From NCBI RefSeq assembly GCF_000321225.1, contig NW_004450398.1:1271-65270 (forward strand): a stretch of DNA of 64,000 nt. The letters are read 5' to 3'. The position numbers and the translations under genes were made by a program. The notes under the pieces are model-generated. The model was not told the DNA's origin, ran no database searches, and saw only the letters and a program-made list of their open reading frames with translations. Shown piece after piece: positions 21,591-33,259 of this stretch. The DNA comes from Odobenus rosmarus divergens (lineage: Eukaryota; Chordata; Mammalia; Carnivora; Odobenidae). Each line of letters starts with the position of its first letter. The stretch's first letter is position 1.

Positions 21591-23659
21591 ATGAAAATGT
21601 TGATCTTCTTAGTTTCTGGGGTTGTCGTTAGAGCAGAGACAGTTTGGACCTAGATGAGGTGGCTGTTTCCTGAGAGAAAAGGCCACTTGTCATCCTTTTT
21701 AACAAGGTTATGGAGTTTTCACAAGGAAGCATAAAGAATTATGTCAGCAAGCAGGGGCAATAGAGCACATCTCTACCCCCACATCTTTTCGCTGCAAAGC
21801 AGTGGACGGTTACCTTAAGGCAAAGTAGTTTATGTACCAGATATTCACATAATGATTTTCCTTCTGTTCCTACCTGTTTTAGGACTTCCCTGCTGATCTC
21901 CCCCATCCATCTCTCCCAAACCTTTTAATGGGTAAATAGAAACCTGAGTTATTTTCTCTTCAAAGTTAAGCAACTCATCCCTTCAAATGCATGCTCTTGG
22001 CTCCAGAGAGTCTGAGATTGTTGGAAGATGTCCAGAAGTCCCATTCACTCTGAATGTCATGAAATATGCATGACATCAAATAGGCAGACTGGAAAACCTC
22101 CCTCCCTCCTGGATTTCAGGAGGGCGGTATTTGTGATCTGCGTGCATCTCGGTCAAATGTACTTCTGGGGACATGCTTGAGACATATCAATGACTCTACC
22201 AGGGTGATAACATTTCACACGTTACCCAAACCAGCTTCTTCCTTCCCAGATTACTTGGAGAACCAGACGAACTTTTGACGGTAGCTGGAAGGGCTGCAGA
22301 ACCAAGATGGTCCTGCCTGCCCCTGGGTGTGGATTTATTTCCATTCCCTTGAAAGAGAGAAGACAGGCTGTTTGGTGTTTGGATGGATGTTCCAATCACT
22401 CATGTGCTGATGACCCCAATCTTCAGGGTCCAAGAGCTAGACCAGAGAATGTCATCCCCTTCCCTCTTCCTCAGTGAAGGGTGGTTCTTCTAGGCCTCTG
22501 ACTTATGAAGACAGCCACTGCAGAGGACCTCTTGTGGAGAGAAGAAACAGGATGAAGGGCTGGATATTTTGAAAAGACAGAAACAGAATTCAAAAGAAGA
22601 GTCAATTTGGGGAGGGCAGAACCACTCCTGAGGCAGCTCTGCCCATGTTGGGCATCCCTAGGAGTTGCTGATGTTCCAGACACCAGGCCATTCAGCACCT
22701 TTTCCCCCGGAGTGTGTAAGACAGGCTTGAATAACACCAGAACAGAACACATGAGTGGTCAAAGGCAAATGCCCAATTATTTTACTGTATCAATAATGAT
22801 CTTCCCACATGGAGTTTCTGGGAACCCTCCTGGAGTCACACCCTATTGGATATTTTCATTCTCTACTTCTTCTTTCTCCATGGGGAGCTCTACCTTACCT
22901 ACTCTGGGTCTTCTGGGGACATTTGGGCAGTAGAGCTTCTTTGCTGCTCTGATGGAGGGTTCTTTGTCCTTGCTTGGGGGAAGGATGTCCTTTTTAATCA
23001 AATTTGAATCTTCTTTAGGAAAACAGGTGGATTTTGGAGGAAAAGATGGGGACTTGCCCAGCCAAGCACAGTAGTTGAGTCATTCCCTGGTTATTATCTC
23101 CCTCATCTCTAGTGTTTTCTCAGACCAGTGTTCTCTCACCTGCCCTTTAAATATTTCTCCAGAAAGAAATGGAGGTTACTCAGCCATCATGTTTACAGTA
23201 AGTCCATCCAGTCCTTCATGGCCATGGGAAGGGTCCTCCATAACTTCCACAAGCTTAAGACATAGGATGACCAAGTTGTCCCAGTCTGGGTCTTTCCTGA
23301 GTCTAGTACTGAAAGACCACATCCAGGGACTCTTCTTAGTCCCAGGAAAACTAGGCAAACTTGGTCATCCTAGAGCTATGTTCCTACCTCTTCCAAAGAC
23401 CTGTCTTCTCCCACATAATGACAGAAGGATTATAATTTTTTTTTCCTGGTGTCACCTCTTTTGCTTCAGATCCACTACCAGTTACTTCTCCTGACATTTG
23501 GTTCCTTATTATCTTCCCTAAATACTACTATCTAATTTCTACCCCACCCAGGTTAACAAGAAGGACAACTGACTCGAGACGATAGGAAGCATCTTCTGAA
23601 GGGTATCAGGAAAAAAAACCAGAACATAAATCCAACCTCATGCACAAACCACGTTATCA
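21591..23659. other. Stretch without a recognised gene
   Basis: Plus-strand frames at 22607-22933 and 23075-23494 (108 and 139 codons) are among the longer ones, but their translations are Ser/Pro-rich without domains and overlap minus-strand frames. I do not call them genes. Confidence 0.45.
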
Positions 23660-23800
23660 TCACAACATAGCATAAGTAGGATCATTGGTTCTAGTTTCCA
23701 GATAGCAAACCAAGGATTAGAGAGAGAAAGTGACTCTCTGGAAGTCATTCTGCAAACAAATAATGGAGATGAAATCAGATTCCAGGTCTTGTCTGGGGAA
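23660..23800 (-). repeat. MIR SINE, diverged
   Basis: Minus-strand MIR middle and 3' part: TAGTTTCCAGATAGCAAACCAAGGATTAGAGAGAGAAAGTGACT, ending TGAAATCAGATTCCAGGTCTTGTCTGG. Confidence 0.6.
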
Positions 23801-24764
23801 AAGTAGAGGTCATCCTGGAAAGGAAGTTTGAGGTTACAGTTATAAAATTTCCCAAAATGTTGAAGCCAAGGGGGAAAAAAATCTAGTGTGATGGAGGAGA
23901 GCAGATGAAGCAGCAATGTGGGAAAACTGAAATATATGCATTCCTCTTTTTTTTTTAATTTTAACACTCTTTATGGAACTTAAGTCACTTTGTAAGCTTT
24001 GAAACATAAAAATGTATTATGTATAATGTGGTTTGCTCATAAAATTATCATGTTTGGGAGTATTTAAAGACACGGGAACATAGGAAGAAGGAGAAGAGTT
24101 GGGGGAAAATAGCTTTTCTCTTTTATTTGAGAAAAGTTAAAACATTTTGGAAAAAAATGTTAAAAAGAAGTTTTCTACTTTTCCTCCAGATGTTCACAAT
24201 CATTTTTGCAGCCATTCACTTTTCCCTTTCTCTGTTAAACTTTGGGAACCCTCAAACTGACCCTCTGGGGTTCCCCCACCTGCCCAGGGGCCAATGCTCA
24301 GCATCAACATCCCCTCCACCTCTGCATCCTCTCTTTTCTAGTGGTGGGTCCTTCATGGCTTTGGCATCCTTCATTTCTCCTGGTCCCTTCTCCAGTCCCA
24401 GCCTTTCATCCAGCTCCCTACTCAATAGCTTTAACTTGGTCTGCCTCTTTGTAACTAACTACTCCTTAAGAGTAGTTGGTGTCTGTGGTAGTTTCTGGTG
24501 GCTACTGGTCATCTCACTTAACTGATCCCTGGGATGGGCTGGGTACTAGGTCCAGAGGACTCTTCAAGACTTTTAGAGGAGTGAAGTCAGGGAGCTGCCC
24601 TCTTACCACATGTGTTCAACTGATGAATACAGCCCCACCCCTCAGGTTCCAGGTTCAGTGAGTGGAATGAGGGCTTAAATGTCACTCCCAGTTGGCCTTT
24701 TGGCCAAGTGCCCACCTGCTGGCCCCAGGTGAGTCAGAGTTTTCAAAAGAATTTGGTCCAAGGA
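23801..24764. other. Stretch without a recognised gene
   Basis: The plus frame at 24127-24525 (132 codons) is Leu/Ser/Pro-rich from pyrimidine-rich DNA and has no recognisable domain. Nothing else was identified. Confidence 0.45.
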
Positions 24765-25380
24765 CTAGAAATAACCTTAATGCTCACAGTAGGGACTGCT
24801 TTAATTATGATGTAAACCATGAAATGGAATTCCATACAGCTATGAAGGTCTCAAGATAGAGCTATTTCTACAAAATACAGTACCATCTTTAAGGAAATTT
24901 AAGTGAAAATGGTAAAATTCAGGGGCACCTGCGTGGCTCATTTGGTTAAGCGTCTGCCTTCAGCTCAGGTCATGATCCCAGGGTCCTGGGATCGAGCCCC
25001 TGCTCAGCAGGGAGCCTGCTTCTCCCTCTCCCTCTGCCCTTGCTCGTGTGCTCTCTCTCTCTTGCTCACTCTCTCTGATAAATAAAATCTTTTTAAGAAA
25101 ATTTAAAAAATGGTAAAATTCAGCATAATGAGAAAATATGCTGCATTTACATTAAAAAGACAGTGGAATTGGATGATAGGAGCATATTTGCTTATATGTC
25201 CATAAAATATCTTTATGATCTTTGCAATACCCAAGAAACTCTGACAGAGAGGTGACCTAGGGGATTAAAGATAAAGAGCTAGAGAGACTTAATTTTGACT
25301 AGATAGCCGTTTATAGCACTTATTTTATTTTTTTTATCATTTTCATGTATTGCCTTTTGGTAGTTGGTCAAGCAGATAGC
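24765..25380 (+). repeat. Ancient L1M-type 3' end, split by a SINE
   Basis: GGACTAGAAATAACCTTAATGCTCACAGTAGGGACTG, then ATGAAATGGAATTCCATACAGCTATGAAGG, matches the ORF2 C-terminal and 3' UTR region of old L1s on the plus strand. The SINE at 24923-25106 interrupts it. The right boundary is uncertain. Confidence 0.65.
24923..25106 (+). repeat. SINEC with 17-bp target-site duplication
   Basis: Full plus-strand carnivore SINE: GGGCACCTGCGTGGCTCATTTGGTTAAGCG head with intact A-box, CAGGTCATGATCCCAGGGTCC, GGATCGAGCCCC (B-box), CTCAGCAGGGAGCCTGCTTCTC, CT-rich part, ATAAATAAAATCTTTTT tail. The duplication AAAATGGTAAAATTCAG is perfect at 24906-24922 and 25107-25123, so this is a relatively young copy. 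Confidence 0.96.
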
Positions 25381-25609
25381 TAGATTATACAAACAAATAA
25401 ATGAAAATATAAAGGTAGTTTGACACATCGTATGCATCTAATAAGTATGCTGGAAATTAATTAATGAAACAATTGCTGATTGATCGAGTCACTCCACAAA
25501 ACATAGCCTGCATGTAGTCTAGTGAATCTGGAAATACTTGTTTGCCTTTGAGGCAGGAAGGTGGGTGCCTGTGACATCTGGATGTGCCTCTGGCTAGTGC
25601 CCTCTGCCA

Positions 25610-25740
25610 TTTCATCATTTCCGCAACAAACATTAACTGAAAAGTTAATATGTGCCTACATCGAGATGGATGCTAGTACTGCTGTGATGAATAAGACACA
25701 GCTGACCCATCTGGATCTCATAGCAAATGGGAGAGGGAGC
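25610..25740 (-). repeat. L2 fragment
   Basis: TTTCCGCAACAAACATTAACTGAAAAGTTAATATGTGCC, then GATGGATGCTAGTACTGCTGTGATGAATAAGACACAG, follows the minus-strand L2 tail, decayed. Confidence 0.6.
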
Positions 25741-25976
25741 TAGCTCCATACATCACTGCAGTACAATGTACCAAATGTTCAACCCAGAGATACTGGGGGA
25801 TGATCCACTAATGGGATTACTGGGGGTCTGGAGAAGAAATTGAATGATTTCAGAGCCAAAACAACCCTTAAGAATCATCCAGGTCAATCCCTTGATGAAA
25901 AAGTTGAGGAAACAGCTCTGAGTAGGGCCATATGAGGATAAAGTGGCAGGATGGGATGTATAAACCTAATATGAAT

Positions 25977-26400
25977 TTTCAATTTTGCTGCATAACAAAT
26001 TCCAGTATCTCAACAGCACGCAGCACGAAGCATCTATTTAGCTTAAGTTCTGTGGGTTGGCTGGGGGCAGGCCAGGGATTAGTTGAAGTGGCTCTGCCCT
26101 GCTCCATGTGGCCTCCATCTAGTGGGCTATCCTGGGCATGTTCTTCTCCTGGCATGGCAGAGATGCAAGAAAGCAAAGGGAAGCACACACGCCTCAAGAG
26201 TCATAATCTCAGAACGGACACGATGTCACCTCTGCCTCATTCTACTGACTAAAGAAAGTCACTGGCTGAACCTGAATGAGATGAGCAGGAAATTATTTTG
26301 ACTCCTTCAGCAAAGAAAATGAAAGTTCCCAGGCAAAAGGTATAGATAGGAGGGGGCAGTGGGGGTGAAGAATTAGGGTTGACAGTACAATCTACGCCAT
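25977..26400 (-). mobile_element. MaLR-like solo LTR
   Basis: TTTTGCTGCATAACAAATTCCAG, GTTCTGTGGGTTGGCTGGG, GCTCCATGTGGCCTCCATCTAGTGGGCTATCC, a GATGCAAGAAAGCAAAGGGAAGC block and a far end TGAAGAATTAGGGTTGACAGTACAATCTACGCC. The block order matches a minus-strand MaLR-type LTR whose exact family I cannot name. No coding sequence. Confidence 0.65.
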
Positions 26401-27359
26401 GGATTTGTATACCCATTTGTGGTTCACAAGTCCAGTGCAGTAGGGCTGTGTCTTTGGGAAAAGAAAAAGTTGCTAATGTAGAGAAGTCTGAACACCTTGA
26501 TGGGTGGGGAGGGGGGGGAGGGGTGCTGTTGACTATGCAGTGTAATGATTCTGGTGTTGTCAAGGGGAAAAACAGACCCTTACTAGAAACCTGGCATCTA
26601 GGAGGTGATCTTTTCTTTTCTTTCAAAGCTATTCCAGTCTACCAAGAATTCTATAGAGGTGTGCAAGGGCTACAGGGGGTGGAGGCTGGGGCACCTGCTC
26701 CAGGCACTATTAAGAATTGAGAGAAGGGGGAAGGGAAAGGAAGTGTATTTAGGGGAGCCAAAGAGATCGTTGCTTTCAAAAGTGGCATCTATTCAGTCAT
26801 TTGCTCAAAGCTAATATATGAACAAAACGTTGCTGTAAGTGGAATGAGAGGTTTTTAGATGATACATGTGTCAAAGTGCAACCTTGAGGCCAAAGAAAGG
26901 CAAGAGCCGAGTGCCTTTTTATAAGATCGCTGATCTGCCAACCAAAAGGTACAGGCTCAGGCTCTGCCCCCAGCAGGTCCCACCCCCAGGCTTCCTTCCT
27001 CCCTGGTTAGGACCTGAAAGCATCTCAAGTGGAGTAGGCAGGCAGAGGGGCTGGCGGGACTCTGTCTTGGTGTATCAGGAAGAGTAACCTGGAGTGTTAC
27101 TTTCATAGAGTGATAATACCTGGTGTCTCCTGGAAGCAAGACTTTGAAAGCTTGGTAAACACTATGGCAAGAAATGAAATAACTGTTATCACACTGTATA
27201 ACACCGAAATTGTATATATTATTGCTGGGGAAGAAGCAAATTTGGCTGGTGGGTGTTGAGGAGGTTGTTTTCAGGATACCCAGGTTGCAAAGACATTCTG
27301 GGATGACTCACTGAGTTACTGATAATAAGGCACAGAGAGAGAGATGAAAATTATAACAA
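26401..27359. other. Stretch without a recognised gene
   Basis: Contains a G-rich patch at about 26503-26524 (runs of 4, 8 and 4 G). Nothing else is recognised. Confidence 0.4.
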
Positions 27360-27450
27360 TGGCTACCCAGATATGGAACATGTATTATGCACTGGGTATT
27401 GCTACCAGATTATTTTTCTCACTACCCCAGTGTAGTAGGGATAGTCACAT
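27360..27450 (-). repeat. Possible MIR fragment
   Basis: GGCTACCCAGATATGGAACATGTATTATGCACTGGGTATTGC followed by TTTTTCTCACTACCCCAGTGTAGTAGGGATAGTC is consistent with a decayed minus-strand MIR. Confidence 0.4.
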
Positions 27451-27559
27451 GACCTGACATCACTCACTCACTCTCTCCTGGGACTTTGACTCTTAAGTGT
27501 AGTGATGTAAGCTCTTGGAACTACTGAGGTTCCTTTGTGGCACCTGAATGAGACCACTG

Positions 27560-28416
27560 TGTTGGGTAATTTTATGTATTGACTTGACTGGACCACTGGT
27601 TGCTGAGATACTTGATCAAACTTCACTCTGGTTGTATCTGTGGGGGTGTTTCTAGAGGAGATTAATATTTGCACAGACTCTGTAAAGCAGATTGTCCTTC
27701 CTAATGTGGGTAGGCCTCAGTCAATCCATTGGAGGCCTGCATAAAAAAAAAAAAAAAAAAAAAAAGACAGGGTAAGGGAAAATTTGCTCTCTGTTCCTGG
27801 TTGTTTTCCAGCAGGACATTGGTCTTCTGCATTGGTTCTTAGGCCTTCACACTCAGATTGGAATTACACAACTCAGCTTTCCTGGGTCTCCAGCTTGCAG
27901 ATGGCAGAATGTGGGACTTCCCAGCCTCTATAATTGTGTGAGAAAATTCCTTATAATACAGTTGACCCTTGAAGAACACAGAGGTCAGGGGGCACCGACC
28001 CCACATACAGTCAAAAATCCATGTATAACTTTTGACTCCCCCACCCCAAAATTAACTACTAATGGTCTGTTGACCTTATCAACAACATTAACAGTCGATT
28101 AACACCTATTTTGCATGTTATATGTATATTATATGCTGCATTCTTATGAATACAATCATATAAGCTAGAGAAAAGAAAATGTTATTAAGAAAATCATAAG
28201 GAAGAGAAAATACATTTATAGCAGTGTGCTGTATTTATTGGGAAAAAAAAAAATTCATGTAAAATGGACCTGCACAGTTCAAACCCATGTTGTTCAAGGG
28301 TCAACCGTAAATCTCTTTTATTGAGAGAGAGAGACAGACTGGATAACAGATAGATTATAGATAGATAAGTAGATAGATAGATCCAATCGGTTCTCTGGAG
28401 TACCCTGACTAATACA
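27560..28416 (+). mobile_element. LTR-like element split by a Tigger-like transposon
   Basis: The outer parts (27560-27956 and 28310-28416) form one plus-strand element beginning TGTTGGGTAATTTTATGTATTGACTTGACTGGACCAC and ending GGTTCTCTGGAGTACCCTGACTAATACA. The TG...CA ends and block order match an old LTR-like repeat common in mammals. It has an internal A23 run (27744-27766) and a GATA-type simple repeat (about 28345-28384). Confidence 0.7.
27959..28307 (+). mobile_element. Tigger-like nonautonomous DNA transposon
   Basis: About 349 bases with terminal inverted repeats: the left end CAGTTGACCCTTGAAGAACA pairs with the right end TGTTGTTCAAGGGTCAACCG at all but two positions. TA dinucleotides flank both ends (27957-27958 and 28308-28309), the target duplication of Tc1/mariner elements. 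The inside (GTTATTAAGAAAATCATAAGGAAGAG) agrees with a Tigger-derived consensus. No transposase is encoded, so it was moved in trans. Confidence 0.88.
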
Positions 28417-28679
28417 ACCATCAAGAGGTTTGTGCCACCAAGGCTTTTTAGAGTTGCCCAGACATTGTGTACTATTTCTTCTATCCTGGAAGCTACTCCG
28501 TATTTTTCTAATCAGTTCCTTTTTGCTTAAGCAATCTGGAACCAGATACTGTTGCTTGCGACCAAAGAACCATAGCTGATAATGTAACCCTAGGGCAAAT
28601 ACTCTATCTCTTTAAAGGTAAAAAGGAATAAAAACACAACCAAAAAAGCAAGTAACAACTGCAAGTCATAGGAATTATG

Positions 28680-28745
28680 TCACATAGCTAGTGAGTGGTA
28701 GAGCTGGGATTTGAACCCAGTCTGCTAAATCAAGAACTTGTACTC
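28680..28745 (-). repeat. MIR fragment
   Basis: TCACATAGCTAGTGAGTGGTAGAGCTGGGATTTGAACCCAGTCTGCTAAAT is the tRNA-derived half of a minus-strand MIR and is well conserved. Confidence 0.85.
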
Positions 28746-29299
28746 TTCCCATTTTTTCTTTGGGGTTGCTGGTCTGAAGATGGCTAGAAACTGGGCTGGG
28801 GCCCTGGAGGTGGCTCTTGAGCTACAGAAACTCTCAGAGGCAGCTAATCTGGCTCAGTCTGGGTCCAAGAAGATACCAGGAAGTCAAAGCTTCATAGACC
28901 AAAGAGCATCAGTTCTGATTCAGAGTCAAGTGCTAAATTGCGGATCTGATACTAAATTGCTGAGGGTTCTGCCTCCTGAGGGACATGGGAGACAACGTGT
29001 ATGTGTTAGTACCACTTTGGGTACAGACTTTGTGACAGGACGTTGCCAGCCTGGCTCTTGGACATGAGACTGAACACATTTCATTTCCAAAAGGGTGTTG
29101 GGTACAAATGGAATGATGAGAACCAGCATTTATTAAGAGGCTCAGCTTCTTTGAGGCCATTCCCATCTGTAAAACTCAGATAATACAATACCTAGCTGGC
29201 AACGTGGTCATGAGAAAAACGAGAATATCTGTAATGCACTTAGCATAATTACTGAAAAAATACAGTGTGTGGACAATACAATATATAGTCAGAATTCTG
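28746..29299. other. Stretch without a recognised gene or repeat
   Basis: Frames of up to 109 codons (28738-29067 plus) start inside the MIR and show no domain. Not called. Confidence 0.4.
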
Positions 29300-29472
29300 T
29301 TAGGTTATTTAGCAAGCATTACATGTCAGGTATTAGGTACTTTAAAAAATATCCTATTGAATTATCACAAGTTCCAAAAATTGTAATTCCTATTATCATC
29401 CCCATTTCACAGCTAAAGAACCTCAAAAGGTTAAGTACTTGCTCGAGGTCACATTAGCTGTTAATTGGTGGC
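29300..29472 (-). repeat. MIR SINE
   Basis: Minus-strand MIR: TTACATGTCAGGTATTAGGTAC, CCTATTATCATCCCCATTTCACAGCTAAAGAACCTC, GTTAAGTACTTGCTCGAGGTCACATTAGCTGTTAATTGG. Confidence 0.85.
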
Positions 29473-29869
29473 TATTATTATTTTTGCCATATGGAGCACA
29501 ATTCTCTAACGATGCATAAATCCTACTTAGACATTGCACACATCCATCCACAAACACAACCAGAGGTTGTTAGACACACCTGAATACACAAGGAAACACA
29601 GACATTACACAGTAAATAGGGTCCTTGTATCATAGAATCCCCTTCTCTGTCTACTGTGTCATCTCCTCTCCTGCTTCCAGCATTCCACTTATAATCTGAG
29701 AGATTAATGCAGGGCAGATGCTAGTATGGCTTTATTGCAATACTTTCCCCAGAGCAGCTGAATTTTAACAGATGAATGGTGGACACCATAGTGCAAAAGC
29801 TGTCAGAATTTGTCTTTAGTGGAAATTTCAGGTCTATAGTAGGAAAACAAAAGAGAGACTCTTGGGGAA

Positions 29870-30040
29870 AGATCATTCATTCATTCAGGGTACTCTTATT
29901 GATCACCGGCCATGAGCCACCCACTGTGCAAGGCTCTAGAGAGAACACCACAATGACAGAGGCATGGTCCTTGACCTCCCAGGTATCAGAATCCATTAGA
30001 GTGACAACTGATCTTAACCATGTCCTCCTCATGCCACCTA
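29870..30040 (-). repeat. L2 fragment
   Basis: ATTCATTCATTCAGGGTACTCTTATTGATCACCGGCCATGAGCC then GTGCAAGGCTCTAGAGAGAACACCACAATGACAGAGGCATGGTCCTTGACC follows the minus-strand L2 3' end. Confidence 0.7.
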
Positions 30041-30699
30041 CAGATGGACAGAGATTGTCACAATCTGGGGATTGTCCTTCCATTTAGAATCCTCATTGTG
30101 GATTCCCAGAATCCTGGAGGTGTGTTATCCAATATGGTAGCCACTAGCCGCATGGGCTATTTATTCATTTGAATTTAAATTTATTAAAATTTAAAAAAGT
30201 TAAAAACTCAGTTCTGGTTTATGCACGTCTCGTTTTAGATGTTCAATACCTCCATCTGGCTAATGGTTACCATCTTGGAGGGGATGGATACAGAATATTG
30301 CCATCGTTGCAGAGATTTTGAAGGGTGCCAGGCTAGAATACCAAAGAATGACAACAGCTTAGAGAGATTTAAATTCTACCCTCCTCGTTGTACAAATGGT
30401 GAAACTGAGGCCCAGGGAGGGGTGGCCAGAGAATGAGCCCATAGTCTAGTTACAAATGGAATCTTGCAGCACTTTTGCCAAATAATATCTCCCACCCTCT
30501 GCCCTGCCCACCCAGTCTTCCCTCACAAACCAAGGGTAAGGAGTCACTGACTGCATATTTGTCACTGCTGCACCTTACCCAGGGGTAAGGTTCGGCCTTC
30601 AGAAGAAGCCCTTCTCCAAGGGTGACCTTGCTATCTCTCCAGGAGGTTGTGTGCCCCAGTAACTACAAAACAAGAGGCAGCTACACAGCTTCCCTTTCT
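30041..30699. other. Stretch with a MIR remnant
   Basis: A MIR-type core (CAAATGGTGAAACTGAGGCCCAGGGAGG) lies near 30393-30421. Nothing else was identified. Confidence 0.45.
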
Positions 30700-30875
30700 G
30701 TGTGGTAAACTTGGCATGCATTATCTCTTTTAAGCCTCTCCAGCAACCCAAAGAGTTGGGATCGTTATTACAGACAAAGAAACCAAAGCCCAGGAAGATG
30801 AGCAATCTGTCCGAGGTCCCCCAGCTACAAAGAGAGAAACCTGAATTGGAACTCAGATCTTTGGACCCCAGAGCT
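30700..30875 (-). repeat. MIR SINE
   Basis: Minus-strand MIR: CATGCATTATCTCTTTTAAGCCTCTCCAGCAACCC, ATCGTTATTACAGACAAAGAAACCAAAGCCCAG, CTACAAAGAGAGAAACCTGAATTGGAACTCAGATCTTTGGACCCCAGAGCTC. Confidence 0.85.
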
Positions 30876-31780
30876 CACAGCGGTTTGCTTGCATATCTAA
30901 CCTACCACTGCATTTTAAAGCTTTGCTTTAACAGGATAAGAAGCAATTATAATTGCAAATTTCCCTCTTTCTTGGCCTTGCTTCAAATTCAGATACCAAA
31001 ACAAATGTAAAACCAAAGTTTAAACAAGAACCAGCCCTGCTGGAAAAGCCACACGTGTTCGGGTTCCTTGCCCCATTTTTTTTTTTTTTTAATCAGCTCT
31101 GTACACATCTCTGCAGCGCAGTCCCTGGAAGCACTGTCCCTAGGTCCCAGAAGGACCCAGAAAGAGCATAGCTGGGAGGCCATGGCTGAGATACTGGTCT
31201 CCTGCCGTAAACTCAGGACTGCACTTCCGCCATGGACGTGAAAGGGCTAAAAAATCAGATCCGGATTACCCTCCCCCTCAATGGGCACAGGGGCCCATCG
31301 GCAGCCCAGGTGTCAGGGATGGAGAAACAAAAGGCAGAAGGCTCCCTTGAAGTTGGGCTCTTTCCAACCACAGCTTCAGCTGTGCCATTTCAAATCTGTG
31401 TCAGGGAGGAGAGTCAGCTTTACTCCTATGCGAGAAAGTGTTACCGTCTCTTACTCATGTAGGGTTTACCTCTTAGTGTCACTTTGACGACTACAATATT
31501 TGTTTGAGAGTTCTCCCACAGGTCTCTTAAGAGCAGGGAAAACGCAGCTGGCTGGAGAGTTTGGTTTGAAAAAATAAACTCAGTGAAATGAGACTATGGG
31601 GACCACGTGAGTCCTAATGAGAGCATGAGGCTGGGGTTGTAGACTGGACCTCTATCATGTAGGGCTTTGAATGTCAGCTAAGGAATGTGAACTTGATTTA
31701 GCAAGTGATAGGGGATGGTGGAAGCAGGTTTTCATTTTATTTTTAGCAGAAAATTGCCATGATCTGGGTTCATCTGGTCA
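30876..31780. other. Stretch without a recognised gene
   Basis: A T-run lies at about 31077-31090. No coding, RNA or repeat assignment can be made. Confidence 0.4.
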
Positions 31781-31880
31781 TTTTTGCAAATAGGAAGCAC
31801 CTACTATATGCCAGCTACTCTTCTAGGCCCTGGAAATTTGAGGATGAACCCAACAGACCCTGGGAAGGTCAGGTTGGGAA
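31781..31880 (-). repeat. L2 fragment
   Basis: AAGCACCTACTATATGCCAGCTACTCTTCTAGGCCCTGGAAATTTGAGGATGAACCCAACAGACC is the minus-strand L2 tail. Confidence 0.7.
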
Positions 31881-31901
31881 GGGACTTATATACATCTAGA
31901 A

Positions 31902-32118
31902 CAGTGGTTCTCAGCTGGGGGCCATATTGCACCCCCCCTAGGATATTTGGAAATGTCTGGAGGTATTTTTAGATTTCATAATTAGGAGGGAGGGGTATTG
32001 GTTATTGGCACCCAGGAATAGGGGCCAAGGATGTTGTTTGCATTCTACAATGCACAGGACAGCCCCCACAAGAAAGAATCAACAAAATTGTCAATGGTAC
32101 AGAGGTTGGGAATCCCTG
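31902..32118 (+). mobile_element. MER20 (hAT-Charlie) DNA transposon
   Basis: Full-length MER20: CAGTGGTTCTCAGCTGGGGG start, TTTGGAAATGTCTGGAGGTATTTTTAG, AATAGGGGCCAAGGATGTTG, TACAATGCACAGGACAGCCCCCACAAGAAAGAAT and a GGTTGGGAATCCCTG end. It is nonautonomous with hAT-type ends. The 8-base flanks (ATCTAGAA and ACCTACTA) match only partly, as expected for an old insertion. Confidence 0.9.
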
Positions 32119-32499
32119 ACCTACTAAGTAATAAACTCATGAATGATATTACAAATAGAAGTTTACCCCTGCACATGGACACTGCCATAGTGCTAGGCAC
32201 AGAGTATGTAACTAGTAGATCAAATGTAAAAAAGCACTTGTGGGATGGCTTTAGAAATTATCCATTTATATACCAATGTGAGATAGTAGGTATTTCAGAC
32301 AGAAAATTTGAGCAAAAGAAAACTTTTTTTTTTCCCAAGTGAGAGCTCCAGAAGATCAAAGGTGAGGCATTTCCAATATTAGTGACACAAGGTACTTCTG
32401 GGAAAACAATGATTTGTGAAGCTCTAGGAATCAGGAAGATTCTGGGACAGCCAGCCATAGCCTTTGTAGTTAGCCATGTAGGGGACAGGCAGCAACTAC
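32119..32499. other. Stretch without a recognised gene or repeat
   Basis: Nothing assignable between the MER20 and the next MIR. Confidence 0.4.
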
Positions 32500-32690
32500 C
32501 ATTATTAAGCACTGAATACATGTGGTGTACAATGGGTCATTTCGTGCATCCCTCCAACAACCCAGTGAGGGAAGGCTGTTGTGATCTCCATTCTACAGAT
32601 GAAGGAACAGAAGTACAGAGAGGGTAAGTGGCTCAGGGTCACGCAGCTAGTAGGCAGCTTGGGAGAGAAAGCAGCTTGACCCTGGAACCT
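32500..32690 (-). repeat. MIR SINE
   Basis: Minus-strand MIR: CCATTATTAAGCACTGAATACATG, CATCCCTCCAACAACCCAGTGAGGGAAGG, CTCCATTCTACAGATGAAGGAACAGAAGTACAGAGAGG, CAGGGTCACGCAGCTAGTAGGCAG. Near full length. Confidence 0.88.
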
Positions 32691-33259
32691 ATATTCTTGA
32701 CCCATATCTCCTCTTGGGGAACTCTCTCCTGTGCATGGAATTGGGAAAACACTAGTGTACTAATGAGCATCCCTTGCCCTAACCCACACCAGGCCAACCG
32801 GGACTCTGTCCTGGGACACTGACTCTTGAATTTTGTGACACAGATTTAGGAAAAATAAACAGAAGTGGTTGATACAGATCCCTTCCGGCAGATGTTTGAA
32901 GCTTCCCTGGCATCTAGACTCGTGGTGTTGCCCCAAGCCCTGCTTTCCTGTCTGTTCTGCAAGCTGCCCCTTTCTCATCAGTGAACTCCCCCTTTTGTTT
33001 CTAGGTCATTGGTAGTTTCTGTTTGCAACCAGAGAATTCCTGGACTGGACCGAAAAGATCCAGGAAAGGGACTCTGGACCTGCTGGGCTCTTCTGGCCTC
33101 TGGAGGTCGGTAGGGAGTCAGTCTGTAGAGCAGGGAAGGTGTGAAGACAGGCCTGAGGCTCATTGTGGAGGAGGCAGAGGAGGAGGCAGCAGACTTCCTT
33201 TCTTCATTTTGAGGAGAACAGGTGACTTTCAGGCTGTTGGAAGCCCATGGGCTCCTATC
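32691..33259. other. Stretch without a recognised gene
   Basis: The plus frame at 33023-33352 (109 codons) runs into the following MIR and contains a Gly-rich low-complexity patch. Not a gene call. Confidence 0.4.

Noticed and set aside
23075..23494. 139-codon plus frame
   Set aside because: Ser-rich, no domain, overlapped by a minus-strand frame and ending in ordinary AT-rich DNA. No evidence of constraint can be seen from one sequence.
24127..24525. 132-codon plus frame with hydrophobic stretches
   Set aside because: It arises from pyrimidine-rich DNA, has a second frame open in the same place, and no recognised family.
24923..25106. Possible tRNA gene from A- and B-box motifs
   Set aside because: The boxes belong to a tRNA-derived SINE with a CT-rich body, A-rich tail and target-site duplication; there is no cloverleaf. 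The same holds for the other SINEC copies.
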